This document shows positions 34,922-43,908 of a DNA stretch of 64,000 nt, piece by piece. Within the stretch, counting starts at the first letter, position 1, and every line of letters begins with the position of its first letter. Under the pieces are notes generated by a model that saw nothing but the letters and a program-made list of their open reading frames with translations, made no database searches and was not told where the DNA came from. The translations under genes and the position numbers were made by a program. Origin of the DNA: Fusicatenibacter saccharivorans (GTDB taxonomy: Bacteria > Bacillota > Clostridia > Lachnospirales > Lachnospiraceae); the NCBI RefSeq assembly GCF_027667425.1, contig NZ_JAQEGR010000016.1:26392-90391 (forward strand). Direction: 5' to 3'.

Positions 34922-36361
34922 ATGCAGTTATCATCACAAACACTTTCTCTCTCCGAGAAGCTGAATCTTCTCGCTGACGCGGCCAAATACGACGTTGCGT
35001 GCACTTCCAGCGGTGTGAACCGTGCCGGAAAACAGGGACATCTCGGCAATTCGGTCTCCTGCGGTATCTGCCACAGCTTTTCTTCCGACGGACGCTGTAT
35101 CTCTCTGTTGAAAATTCTGCAGAGCAACGACTGTATCTACGACTGTAAATACTGTGTCAACCGCGCCGGGAATGACCGGCAGCGCGCCACGTTTACACCG
35201 GAGGAGGTCTGTACACTCGTCACGGAATTTTATCGCCGAAACTATATTGAGGGACTCTTTTTAAGTTCCGCCGTCTGCAAAAATCCTGCCCATACGATGG
35301 AGCTCATGTACCGCACTCTGCATCTTTTACGTAATCGTTACCGCTTTAACGGCTACATCCACGTCAAAGCTATCCCGGGTGCACCCGCCGAGCTGATCGA
35401 AAAGACCGGCTATCTCGCCGACCGCATGAGCGTCAATCTGGAACTCCCGACCGGAGAAGGGCTGCAGAAACTGGCCCCGCAGAAGACACAGAAAGCGATT
35501 TTAAAACCCATGCGCCAGATCCAGTCCGGTATTGTAGATTACCGGCTGACCGCAGGGAAAAGTGCTTTTTTAGAGCGTTCCTCGGGAAACCGCTATCTCT
35601 CCCACTCCATTTTCGATACACGAAAACAGATTTCCGCCTCCGCTGCCGATCTGGGCTGGATCTCTTCTTCCTCCGCGCGGTCGCTGCCGGAAAAGGAACG
35701 CTCTGCTCCCTTCGTTCCTGCCGGCCAGAGCACGCAGATGATCATCGGTGCGACAAAGGAAAACGATTACCAGCTTCTCTCCACCTCACAGCTTCTCTAC
35801 CAGCAGTATGACCTGAAGCGCGTCTTTTACTCCGCCTACATTCCGGTCAACGAGGATTCCGCCCTGCCCTCACGTGAAACCAAGCCGCCGCTTCTTCGGG
35901 AACACCGCCTTTATCAGGCAGACTGGCTGCTCCGCTTCTACGGTTTTCAGGCGGATGAACTGCTCGATGAAGCCCACCCGAACTTCCATGCACAGCTCGA
36001 CCCGAAATGCGACTGGGCACTGCGCCATATGGAGCTGTTTCCGGTGGAGATCAACACGGCTGAGTATGCCGACCTTCTGCGCGTTCCCGGCATCGGGCCG
36101 AAATCGGCCATGCGGATTGTAAAGAGCCGCAGAAGCTCCCATCTTTCCTTTGAGCACCTGAAAAAGATCGGTGTGGTGCTGAAACGCGCCAAATATTTTA
36201 TCACCTGCGAGGGAAAAATGATGTATCACATGCGGCTGGAACAGCAGTTTCTGACCCGGCAGCTCACGGGAGAGGAAGCCGCCTCCAACTGGGAGGTTTC
36301 CCATCCGGAACAGTATCAGCAGCTTTCTCTGTTTGATGCTGCCGTACCTGGGCATATATAA
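34922..36361 (+). CDS. Radical SAM protein of the putative DNA modification/repair family
   Basis: 479 residues. The radical-SAM cluster motif is CIYDCKYC (C-x3-C-x2-C), preceded by a second Cys group in SVSCGICHSF that may bind another cluster. The C-terminus has a helix-hairpin-helix, LLRVPGIGPKSAMRIV near 415-430, a DNA-binding element. This matches the family often annotated as a DNA modification/repair radical SAM protein, which is normally linked to the DUF4130-type gene found next. The ATG at 34922 follows AGAAAGGA; the longer frame upstream is T-rich, without similarity. The reaction is not known to me. Confidence 0.88.
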   Translation: MQLSSQTLSLSEKLNLLADAAKYDVACTSSGVNRAGKQGHLGNSVSCGICHSFSSDGRCISLLKILQSNDCIYDCKYCVNRAGNDRQRATFTPEEVCTLVTEFYRRNYIEGLFLSSAVCKNPAHTMELMYRTLHLLRNRYRFNGYIHVKAIPGAPAELIEKTGYLADRMSVNLELPTGEGLQKLAPQKTQKAILKPMRQIQSGIVDYRLTAGKSAFLERSSGNRYLSHSIFDTRKQISASAADLGWISSSSARSLPEKERSAPFVPAGQSTQMIIGATKENDYQLLSTSQLLYQQYDLKRVFYSAYIPVNEDSALPSRETKPPLLREHRLYQADWLLRFYGFQADELLDEAHPNFHAQLDPKCDWALRHMELFPVEINTAEYADLLRVPGIGPKSAMRIVKSRRSSHLSFEHLKKIGVVLKRAKYFITCEGKMMYHMRLEQQFLTRQLTGEEAASNWEVSHPEQYQQLSLFDAAVPGHI

Positions 36362-36460
36362 TCCCGGGCGTTCTTTTCATGGAAAAGCCTTTTTGCTGTA
36401 TCTGCGCTTTTTTGCAGAAGGCTGTTGTCTGTATCAATTGATTTCAGAAAGGATTTTATT

Positions 36461-37228
36461 ATGACTGTTTACACCTGCAGCCCGGATCTTGCGTCGATCC
36501 TGACCTGCATCTATGAAGCCTGGAATTCCCGTGTCGGCTACCGCAATGTACGGCTGATGACGGAACCAGTCGGCAATCTGGAGCTGTTCTGCGATTACTG
36601 CCATGTTGAGCCGGACACAGAAAAAGCCGCCAGCGTCACGCGATCCATTCAAAAGAAGATCGGCGCAGCAGCCTGGCGGCTCGTCTATCTCTGTGCAATG
36701 TCCGAGAGAAGCGACGCTCCCGACATCATTTATCGTTTTCTGCTCTACGGCTTTTCCTATGGAAAGGATACTCTGCATATGCTGCAGGAACCGGCGGTAT
36801 TCCACGCTTTTGAAGTTTCCCGTCAGGTCACAAATGAAGCGCATTTGTTCCGGGAATTTATCCGTTTTGCAAATATTTCCTCCGGTTTTCCGATCCTGGT
36901 CTCGCATATTTCCCCGAAAGCTAATGTGCTGACCCTGGTCGCTCCCCATTTTTCTGACCGGCTCCCCTCAGAAAACTGGATGATTCTCGATGATAACCGG
37001 CAGCTTGCCGTCGTGCATCCCGCTGACCGGCCCTTTTATCTGACCCGTCTTTCTCCGGGTGAAATAGAACGCCTTTCCCTCACGGAATCCACTTCGGATC
37101 CTTACGAAGAACTCTGGAAAGGATTTTTCACCGCAATTGCCATCAAAGAGCGTTCCAATCCCGACTGTCAGCGTACGCATCTGCCGCTCCACTACCAGAA
37201 TCATATGCCGGAATTTAAAAATCTTTAG
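36461..37228 (+). CDS. DUF4130-type protein linked to the radical SAM gene (probable DNA metabolism protein)
   Basis: 255 residues. It begins TVYTCSPDLASILTCIYEAW, typical of the TIGR03915/DUF4130 family. This family is encoded next to the radical SAM gene, and in other bacteria can be fused to a UdgX-type uracil-DNA glycosylase. The conserved HISPKANVLTLVAPHFSDRL block is near the middle. The start at 36461 follows AGAAAGGA. It lies 99 bp after the radical SAM gene with no terminator between, so the two probably form one unit. Activity is unknown. Confidence 0.85.
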   Translation: MTVYTCSPDLASILTCIYEAWNSRVGYRNVRLMTEPVGNLELFCDYCHVEPDTEKAASVTRSIQKKIGAAAWRLVYLCAMSERSDAPDIIYRFLLYGFSYGKDTLHMLQEPAVFHAFEVSRQVTNEAHLFREFIRFANISSGFPILVSHISPKANVLTLVAPHFSDRLPSENWMILDDNRQLAVVHPADRPFYLTRLSPGEIERLSLTESTSDPYEELWKGFFTAIAIKERSNPDCQRTHLPLHYQNHMPEFKNL

Positions 37229-37232
37229 AGTC

Positions 37233-37571
37233 TTAGAATTTTTCCAGCTGTTCCATGTTCAGCACAAACACAGTACAGCCTCCTGTCTGGGTATCAATCG
37301 GAACAGAGTAATTTCCGCCCGGGCAGAAGTTTCCGCTTTCCATCGGGGTGGCCGCATAGGTAACTGTTTTCCGAAGCCCTGCTTCCTGTTTTAAGATCGC
37401 AAGCACAGCGTCGAGCTTATGATCATCGGTTCCGATCAGCAGTGTTGTGTTCTTCTCCTTCAGGAAACCGCCGGTCGTGGCAAGCTCCGTCACAAAAAAG
37501 CCTTTTTTGTTCAACTCGGCAATGGTGTCTGCCTCGTCCTCTTTCCGTAATACAGCAACAATTAACTTCAT
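37233..37571 (-). CDS. darA: Cyclic di-AMP receptor DarA (PII-like, DUF970)
   Basis: 112 residues. It begins MKLIVAVLRKEDEADTIAEL, followed by the ATTGGFLKEKNTTLLIG segment that characterises the PII-like c-di-AMP-binding protein (PstA/YaaQ). The C-terminus GGCTVFVLNMEQLEKF also fits. It is a small cytoplasmic signal receptor whose target is unknown in most species. The start at 37571 is preceded by GAGGAGG; the upstream alternative has none. It converges with the DUF4130 gene, 4 bp apart. Confidence 0.92.
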   Translation of the reverse strand: MKLIVAVLRKEDEADTIAELNKKGFFVTELATTGGFLKEKNTTLLIGTDDHKLDAVLAILKQEAGLRKTVTYAATPMESGNFCPGGNYSVPIDTQTGGCTVFVLNMEQLEKF

Positions 37572-37708
37572 ACAAATTCCTCCTCGCATCCTCCGGTCAA
37601 ACGGATTCTGATTTTTGAAAAGTCAGCTGCTTATGCCGTATGGCACATTGCATTTTTCTGTTTTCACAGTAAAAATAGCATAATATCACGGAAAAAGAAA
37701 GTCTTTTT

Positions 37709-38590
37709 TTACTTTTTCACTTCAAATCCGTATGACACGGTTCCATTTTCGAATACCGCGTCCACTTCGTAGATGTAGCCGGCCTCGGCTCCCGGAATGC
37801 TCCAGCTCTCCGCATGCTCCACAGAAACGCTTTCTCCCTCCGGGTAACCATTGCCAAAGTTCTGCCCCCGGTCTTCGGCCGGCCATCTTTCTGCTGTGAC
37901 AGAATCCGGCTCCTCCGAGAAGACAAGCTCCAGATCGGTTTTTCCTTCGTCATTTTCTATATTCAGATCACTCAGTTCCGTCCATTCCAGAATGAACGCA
38001 CTGTCCGCAACGACGTTCTGACCATTGCCGTCCTCATCAACATAAGACCAGGTATAACCTCCCTGTGTTGCCATAGCTGTCACCTGGGCATTTGGCTGTG
38101 TGTAGCACAGATTCAGAAACGGAATTTCCGATGGATCCTTTTCCGGCAGAATCTGGGAAAGTTCCTCATCGAATTTTTCTGCATCCGCCTCCGTACCGCC
38201 GCTGATTCTCATAATACGGCTGATACCCGGATATTGTCCCGGATAGGAGTTCAGCATAATACCGTCGCCCTCCACTTGAAGAAAATCTCCTTTTTTGATC
38301 TCGGACGGATCAATGGCATTTCCATTTTCATCGTAAAGTGTGTCGGACGGTGTATGTGTCACATAGATGTTTCCGTGTTCCAGATCTCCCAGGTACCATA
38401 ACCCGGAATCTTCTGCAAGAAATACGGCTTTCTGTACTTCTTCTGCCCTATTGCTGTCCTCTGCAGCACTTTCTGTATCTGCATTCAGATTTCGGTCCCG
38501 TTCCGTTTTCATATAGATTCCGCCTCCAATCAGCACGGCGGCAACTACAACACCGGTCACTCCAAAAATAACTGCGTTTTCTTTTTTCAT
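37709..38590 (-). CDS. Membrane-anchored extracytoplasmic protein with a DUF3221/YobA-like domain
   Basis: 293 residues. A short basic start is followed by one membrane segment at about 6-25 (VIFGVTGVVVAAVLIGGGIY) without a clear cleavage site, so the rest is probably outside the cell. Residues of about 75-135 (ENGNAIDPSEIKKGDFLQV, then GIMLNSYPGQYPGISRI) resemble the small beta-barrel of DUF3221/YobA proteins. The C-terminal part is acidic and unassigned. The ATG at 38590 follows AAGGAAG. It lies 53 bp after recQ and may share its transcript. Confidence 0.75.
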   Translation of the reverse strand: MKKENAVIFGVTGVVVAAVLIGGGIYMKTERDRNLNADTESAAEDSNRAEEVQKAVFLAEDSGLWYLGDLEHGNIYVTHTPSDTLYDENGNAIDPSEIKKGDFLQVEGDGIMLNSYPGQYPGISRIMRISGGTEADAEKFDEELSQILPEKDPSEIPFLNLCYTQPNAQVTAMATQGGYTWSYVDEDGNGQNVVADSAFILEWTELSDLNIENDEGKTDLELVFSEEPDSVTAERWPAEDRGQNFGNGYPEGESVSVEHAESWSIPGAEAGYIYEVDAVFENGTVSYGFEVKK

Positions 38591-38642
38591 AAGCGTATTC
38601 TTCCTTTCCTGTTGTTTTCCCGTTTTTTTTACACGACTTGTT

Positions 38643-40502
38643 TTATCTTTCTGCAAGACATGCAAGAAACTGCTCCCCGTATTTTTCAAACTTGCTCTCG
38701 CCGACCCCGGAAACAGCCAGCATTTCCTCTTTATTTGACGGTCTCTCTACCGCCATCTGGATCAGTGTTTTATCCGAAAAGATAATATACGGAGGCACTT
38801 TATGCTCCTTTGCAAGCTCCATCCGAAGTGCCCGCAGTTTTTCGAATACCACGGCCTCCTCGTTGGAAAGCTCCTTTGCCGCTGCCGAGGTTTTTGTCTT
38901 TGTCTTCTCTTTTGCGGCTTTCGGAATCCGTTTTTCTTCTTTTGCCATCTTCATCAGCATCGTGCCGTCCTCATCCAGCAGCTCCGCCGCTTTTGGCAAC
39001 AGGCGCACAATGCTGTATGTGTCGGCCGTTACATAGAGATATTCCCGAACCTGCAGTTCATTTAAGATCTGCCGCAGCCGGTAGACCGGCTCTTTTGCCA
39101 GTTCCCCGTAATGGGAGTTTTCATCCATGCGGTACTGGCGGATTTTCGCGGTATTCGCACCGTGCAGGGTATCGAGAATCACCGTCGTGCCGTACCGCTG
39201 ACGGCATTCCCGCACACAGCCAAGGATTGCCTTTGCCGTCGCTGTCGCATCCACCGTTTCAAATTCCGAGAGGCAGCTGGAACAGTTTCCACAGTAATTG
39301 GAACCGTATTCCCCGAAATACCGCAGGATATAATCTCTGAGACACTCATGGGTGAAACAGTAAAACGTCATTTTCTTCAGCCGTTCCTCCTCCCGCTGAC
39401 GGATCAGCGCTGTCGTCTCGGGATCCTCACTCTCCTGCGCCATGTTTTCGATAAAAAACTGGTTTGTGATCACATCCTGTCCCGCGTACAGCAGAATGCA
39501 TTCCGCCGGAAGGCCATCCCGTCCCGCACGGCCGGCCTCCTGGTAATAGCTTTCCATATTTTTCGGCATATTATAATGGATGACGTACCGCACATTCGAT
39601 TTATCGATTCCCATACCAAAAGCGTTTGTCGCTACCATGATCTGCTTCCGGTCATAAATAAAATCTTCCTGGTTTTCCTGCCGTTCCAGGTCAGAAAGAC
39701 CCGCATGGTATCTTGTGACAGAATATCCTTTCTGCTCGAGTTTCTCACAGACCTCCTCCACATTTTTTCTGGTCAGACAGTAAATAATTCCGCAGTCCGC
39801 CTCGTGCTCTGCAAGGAATGATTCCACGGCTGCGAATTTATCTTTCGGCTGCTGTACCGTAAATTTCAGATTTTTCCGGTCAAAGCCTGTGACCAGACGT
39901 ACCGGATCACGCAAAGACAGCAGTGCTTCGATATCATCCCGTACCTCTTTTGTTGCCGTTGCCGTAAAGGCACCGATCACCGGCCGTGCGGGAAGCTGCT
40001 CGACAAACTCTGTGATTTTCAGGTAGCTTGGGCGGAAATCCTGACCCCACTGGGAAATACAGTGTGCCTCATCAACACTAATCATCGAAATTTCCATCGA
40101 CTGCACCGCGCACAAAAATTCCGGTGTCAGAAGGCGTTCCGGGGCGACATAAATAATCTTGTACCGGCCCTCCATGGCAAAGCCGAGTGCCTTCCGGTAC
40201 TGCGCCGCACTTAAGGAGCTGTTCAGAAACGCAGCGTGAATCCCCGCCTGGTTCAGGGTCGATACCTGATCCTTCATCAGAGAAATCAACGGTGATACCA
40301 CCAGGGTAATTCCTGGCAGCAGAAGCGCCGGAATCTGATAACACAGCGATTTTCCTGCTCCGGTCGGCATAATGCCGAGCACGTCCTGTCCGTTCAGAAG
40401 CGCATCCACCAGCATCTCCTGCCCCTCTCGGAAGGAATCGTAACCGAAGTACTTTTTTAAAACCTCATATTTTGTCATCTTGTTTTTCTCTGCCCTTTCC
40501 AT
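38643..40502 (-). CDS. recQ: ATP-dependent DNA helicase RecQ
   Basis: 3'-5' DNA helicase for recombination and fork repair. 619 residues. Walker A is MPTGAGKSLCYQ, Walker B is DEAHCISQWGQDFRPSY and motif VI is QEAGRAGRDG. The RQC zinc site is seen in CLRDYIL then CGNCSSC. An HRDC domain ends the protein (KEEMLAVSGVGESKFEKYG). The start at 40502 is placed by TGGAGG 8 nt upstream. A longer frame would run over the divergent deacetylase promoter region. Confidence 0.95.
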   Translation of the reverse strand: MERAEKNKMTKYEVLKKYFGYDSFREGQEMLVDALLNGQDVLGIMPTGAGKSLCYQIPALLLPGITLVVSPLISLMKDQVSTLNQAGIHAAFLNSSLSAAQYRKALGFAMEGRYKIIYVAPERLLTPEFLCAVQSMEISMISVDEAHCISQWGQDFRPSYLKITEFVEQLPARPVIGAFTATATKEVRDDIEALLSLRDPVRLVTGFDRKNLKFTVQQPKDKFAAVESFLAEHEADCGIIYCLTRKNVEEVCEKLEQKGYSVTRYHAGLSDLERQENQEDFIYDRKQIMVATNAFGMGIDKSNVRYVIHYNMPKNMESYYQEAGRAGRDGLPAECILLYAGQDVITNQFFIENMAQESEDPETTALIRQREEERLKKMTFYCFTHECLRDYILRYFGEYGSNYCGNCSSCLSEFETVDATATAKAILGCVRECRQRYGTTVILDTLHGANTAKIRQYRMDENSHYGELAKEPVYRLRQILNELQVREYLYVTADTYSIVRLLPKAAELLDEDGTMLMKMAKEEKRIPKAAKEKTKTKTSAAAKELSNEEAVVFEKLRALRMELAKEHKVPPYIIFSDKTLIQMAVERPSNKEEMLAVSGVGESKFEKYGEQFLACLAER

Positions 40503-40614
40503 CCACTCTACCTCCATTGTGACATAGATTGCAGGTAAAGTCAAACAGATGTGTGCCGCATGTTTTCTTTCATCCATACATATATTGTCTCAAAAAGTCC
40601 TGGAGGGGGATTTT

Positions 40615-41508
40615 ATGCGTTCTCTTTCACCCCTTTCCCGCCGGATCCTGAAAAAAGCCGGTATCGCCGCCGCTTTTTTCTGCTCCGCTTTTCTTTTTGG
40701 CTCTGTTCTGTCCCACTTTACCTGCCGTGCGCTCCGAAAGGCAGCCCCAGTTTTTCTCTCTGCTGCGCCGGAGACACCTGTTTCTTCCGTTTCGATGCCC
40801 GTCCTCTCCTCTGCTGCCGAAAACTGGGGGCTCTCCTTCCCGGAAAAAGGGAAGACTCCCGTCGGCAATGCTACATCCGAAGAGCTTGCCGCCTACAACG
40901 CCTGGTTTGCCGCTTCACCGGAAGAAAACATCATCTATCTGACGTTTGACTGCGGCTATGAAAACGGCAACACCCCGGCGATCCTTGACGCACTCCAGAA
41001 GCATCAGGCACCCGCAGCGTTCTTTGTCGTCGGCAATTTTCTCTCCGACCAGCCGGATCTTGTCAAACGCATGGCGGCAGAAGGCCATATCGTCGGAAAC
41101 CACACCTGGTCGCACCCGGATATGTCCAAAATCTCCACGCAGGAAGCCTTCTCCGAAGAACTGAACCGAGTCTCCACTCTTTATCAGGAGACCACCGGCC
41201 AGGAAATGGTGAAATTTTACCGCCCGCCGCAGGGAAAATACAGCACACAGAACCTGCAGATGGCAAAGGACCTCGGATACCATACGTTTTTCTGGAGTCT
41301 CGCCTATGTAGACTGGTACCAGGATCAGCAGCCAACCCACGAGGAGGCTTTCGAAAAGCTGACCGGACGCATTCATCCCGGCGCCATCGTTCTGCTTCAT
41401 AACACCTCCTCAACCAACGCGGAGATTCTCGATGAGCTGCTGACAAAGTGGGAAGAAATGGGCTATTCTTTTGGCTCTCTGAACCAGCTCACCGTGAAAT
41501 CTGCCTGA
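40615..41508 (+). CDS. pdaA: Polysaccharide deacetylase, PdaA-like
   Basis: 297 residues. An N-terminal hydrophobic segment at about 16-36 anchors or exports it. The NodB domain starts at about 105 with YLTFDCGYENGNTPAILDAL. The motif FDxGYENG rather than FDDG is the pattern of PdaA, the N-deacetylase that forms muramic-delta-lactam in spore cortex. NHTWSHPDMS supplies the metal-binding His pair and RPPQGKYS the arginine motif. The start at 40615 follows TGGAGGGG. A sporulation role is inferred from the family. Confidence 0.85.
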   Translation: MRSLSPLSRRILKKAGIAAAFFCSAFLFGSVLSHFTCRALRKAAPVFLSAAPETPVSSVSMPVLSSAAENWGLSFPEKGKTPVGNATSEELAAYNAWFAASPEENIIYLTFDCGYENGNTPAILDALQKHQAPAAFFVVGNFLSDQPDLVKRMAAEGHIVGNHTWSHPDMSKISTQEAFSEELNRVSTLYQETTGQEMVKFYRPPQGKYSTQNLQMAKDLGYHTFFWSLAYVDWYQDQQPTHEEAFEKLTGRIHPGAIVLLHNTSSTNAEILDELLTKWEEMGYSFGSLNQLTVKSA

Positions 41509-41518
41509 ATACGTTTTC

Positions 41519-42958
41519 TCATGTTCCTCCCCTGCCTCCGTTTTTCCTCTGTTCCGACTTTTTTATGCTGCTCTCAAACCTGACTGCCCCTTCTTTTACT
41601 GTTTTCCAGAGCCGCAGCACACAAATCAGGTTCGGCACCGCCATGCAGGCATTGGCAAGCTCTGCAAAGTTCCAGACGATTTCTGCCACACAGACACATC
41701 CTGCTGATGCTGCAAAGCAGAAGAAAACACGGTAAACCATTCCGAAACTCTCCTTTTTCACCAGCCAGACAAACGCCTGCTCCCCCTGGTAGGCCCAGCC
41801 CGCCATCGTTGCAAACGCGAACAGCAGAATCCCGATCGTAACAAGATAACCTCCCGCCGGTCCGAACACACTTTCAAATGCCCGGATTACCATCGCCGCG
41901 CCATCCGCTTTTTCCGCTTCCGCTGCCCGCTCTGCCGCCCCGGTCACTCCGACGGCAAGACCGGTCACAAGGCAGATTACCATGGTATCAACAAACACAC
42001 CGGTCATACTGATATATCCCTGCCGCACCGGATCGTCCGTCTGCGCCGCAGCGGCACTGATTCCGCCTGCTCCCAGCCCCGCTTCATTGGAAAACACACC
42101 GCGGGAAACCCCATACCGCAGAGCCGGCGGCAGCAGGGCAATTCCGGCTCCCACTGCGCCTCCCGATGCCGCCCGGAAAGAAAATGCATTCTGCACCATC
42201 TCGGACAGCGTTCGCGGAAGCTCGCCACCATGCAGACAGATCACAATTCCTGCCCCGCACAGATAAAAGAGCGCCATCCCCGGTACCAGCACCTCCGCCG
42301 CTTTTGCAATGGAACGCAGTCCGCCTGTCACAACGAGCAGCAGAAGAATCGTCAGTACCAGTGCACTTTTTTCTCTTTCCACGCCAAAGGTATCCTGCAT
42401 CGCCAGCGCAATCGAGTTCGCCTGCGTCATATTTCCCATTCCGAGCGATACTAGAACGGCACTCCCGGAAAAAAATACAGCCAGCACCTTTGCCAGTTTT
42501 TCCTCTGGAAAGGCTCTCGTCAGCGTTACCATCGGACCACCGCAGTAGGTCCCGTCTTTCTTTTGCATCCGGTACTTCACAGAAAGAAAGCTCTCCGAAA
42601 ATTTCAGTGCAAGTCCTATCACCGCTGCCAGCATCATCCACACCAGTGCTCCCGGACCGCCAAGTGCCATCGCCGAGGCAACGCCCACGATATTGCCTGT
42701 CCCGATCTCTGCTGCCAGTTCCGTCATCAACGATGCGAACGGCGAAACACCTGCTTCTGTTGGTTCCCCGGTGCGCCTCGCTCTGCGGCCAAACGCTGTC
42801 CGAAGTGCAAAAACCAGACGGCGAACCGGCAGCGCACGAAGCTGGATCATCAGAAAAATGCCTGTCCCAAGCAGCAGAAAAAGAAGCGGCGGCCCCCAGG
42901 CGATTTCATTCGCCTTTTTTAGAAATGCATGGATTTTTTCCAGATTGTCTGCACTCAT
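41519..42958 (-). CDS. alsT: Sodium:alanine/glycine symporter (AGCS family)
   Basis: Imports alanine or glycine with sodium. 479 residues, about ten membrane helices. The family signature near the N-terminus (AEIGTGNIVGVASAMALGGPG) and the segment RYGVSRGVFSNEAGLGAG are both present and diagnostic. The ATG at 42958 follows GGGGAAGG. The gene converges on the deacetylase with only 10 bp between. Confidence 0.94.
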   Translation of the reverse strand: MSADNLEKIHAFLKKANEIAWGPPLLFLLLGTGIFLMIQLRALPVRRLVFALRTAFGRRARRTGEPTEAGVSPFASLMTELAAEIGTGNIVGVASAMALGGPGALVWMMLAAVIGLALKFSESFLSVKYRMQKKDGTYCGGPMVTLTRAFPEEKLAKVLAVFFSGSAVLVSLGMGNMTQANSIALAMQDTFGVEREKSALVLTILLLLVVTGGLRSIAKAAEVLVPGMALFYLCGAGIVICLHGGELPRTLSEMVQNAFSFRAASGGAVGAGIALLPPALRYGVSRGVFSNEAGLGAGGISAAAAQTDDPVRQGYISMTGVFVDTMVICLVTGLAVGVTGAAERAAEAEKADGAAMVIRAFESVFGPAGGYLVTIGILLFAFATMAGWAYQGEQAFVWLVKKESFGMVYRVFFCFAASAGCVCVAEIVWNFAELANACMAVPNLICVLRLWKTVKEGAVRFESSIKKSEQRKNGGRGGT

Positions 42959-43011
42959 TTTCCTTCCCCGTACATCACAACGTTTTCTTTGCACTTTATG
43001 CAGAGCTGTGC

Positions 43012-43055
43012 AAAAAAAGAACCCGACAGCGGCCTGCAGCCCCGTCCGGTTCTTT
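43012..43055 (-). terminator. Terminator after the alarmone-synthetase operon
   Basis: On the minus strand, the stem AAAGAACC-G-GAC / GTC-G-GGTTCTTT (one mismatch) is followed by seven T. It starts about 43 bp beyond the stop of the 184-residue gene. Confidence 0.85.
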
Positions 43056-43097
43056 CTGTGTTCATCCTATTTTACTGTATTCTGCTTTCGCCCGTTC

Positions 43098-43652
43098 TCA
43101 GGATTCCTGCTCTTTTAAATCGTCCGCCACCAGAACGCCCGCTTTGAAGCCCATCAGCATCATCTCGAGCATTTCCGCATCGTAATTGCGGTATTTCAAG
43201 TAATAAAACAGAGAATCCAGATAGTTCAAGAAGCCCTTTTTCGTTTCCGGGCTTAAAATCACCCGTTTTCCGTCACCCATCAGATACTTTGCAATGCGGG
43301 AAAAGACAAATTTTTCATTCAGAAATGCCATCGCATCCGATGTCTCATCCTCCACCAGAATCTGGATCGGTTTTCTCCGCAGCAGCCAGTATGTCTCATA
43401 AGAGATTACTTTCAGCGAATTGATATGTTTCGCCTGGTGAAAATGTTTCAGGCGGGAAATATCCGTGAAATAGTCCAGCACCGCATGGCTTAACAGCGAT
43501 TCACTGATCTGGATTTTCTCGCGAATGCCGAGACTTTTGGCAAATTCTTCGATCTCTTCATAAAAAACGGCATAACGGCTCTGAATCACTTCCTCAGAAA
43601 ATTCTTCCAGGAGTCCGTCGTAGTTTGTATATATTTTTTCTATTGTATTCAT
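43098..43652 (-). CDS. Protein of unknown function in the alarmone-synthetase operon
   Basis: 184 residues, cytoplasmic and helix-rich, with no signal peptide, membrane segment or metal motif. Notable stretches are SYETYWLLRRKPIQILV near 85-102 and YYLKYRNYDAEMLEMMLMGF near 152-172. Its ATG overlaps the stop of the 75-residue gene by 4 bp, so the two are translationally coupled. I do not recognise a family. Because it is last in an operon started by a (p)ppGpp-synthetase-like gene, a regulatory or antidote role is possible but not shown. Confidence 0.8.
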   Translation of the reverse strand: MNTIEKIYTNYDGLLEEFSEEVIQSRYAVFYEEIEEFAKSLGIREKIQISESLLSHAVLDYFTDISRLKHFHQAKHINSLKVISYETYWLLRRKPIQILVEDETSDAMAFLNEKFVFSRIAKYLMGDGKRVILSPETKKGFLNYLDSLFYYLKYRNYDAEMLEMMLMGFKAGVLVADDLKEQES

Positions 43653-43876
43653 TTTTCCTCCCCGGGCAGATTCAGAATTTCATAACAGAGTTTCGTCCGG
43701 ACAAAGTCGGTATATTCGGTCATCTCGCGTTTTTCCATCGTTCCATAGCGGATCGGCGAAGTATTTCCCATCAGATGTTTTCGGATTTTTCCGGCTTTGA
43801 CTGCCGCCATCATATTCTCCGCAGAATTCTCCGCTGCATGGGAGAATCCCATACGGCCCGTGTTTCTTCCATCCAT
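43649..43876 (-). CDS. 75-residue protein of unknown function in the alarmone-synthetase operon
   Basis: Small basic protein starting MDGRNTGRMGFSHAAENSAE, with no recognisable domain. It has a good ribosome binding site (GGAAAGGA, about 6 nt upstream). It starts 32 bp after the synthetase-like gene and overlaps the next gene by 4 bp (ATGA). Those features, more than its sequence, argue that it is real. Confidence 0.7.
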   Translation of the reverse strand: MDGRNTGRMGFSHAAENSAENMMAAVKAGKIRKHLMGNTSPIRYGTMEKREMTEYTDFVRTKLCYEILNLPGEEK

Positions 43877-43908
43877 TTTTTATCCTTTCCCATTTCTGAA
43901 AAGCAGTT

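Noticed and set aside
31747..37228. A joint DNA-repair island of ung with the radical SAM pair
   Set aside because: ung belongs to the histidine transcript on the opposite strand, with unrelated genes and a terminator in between. Proximity alone is not evidence.
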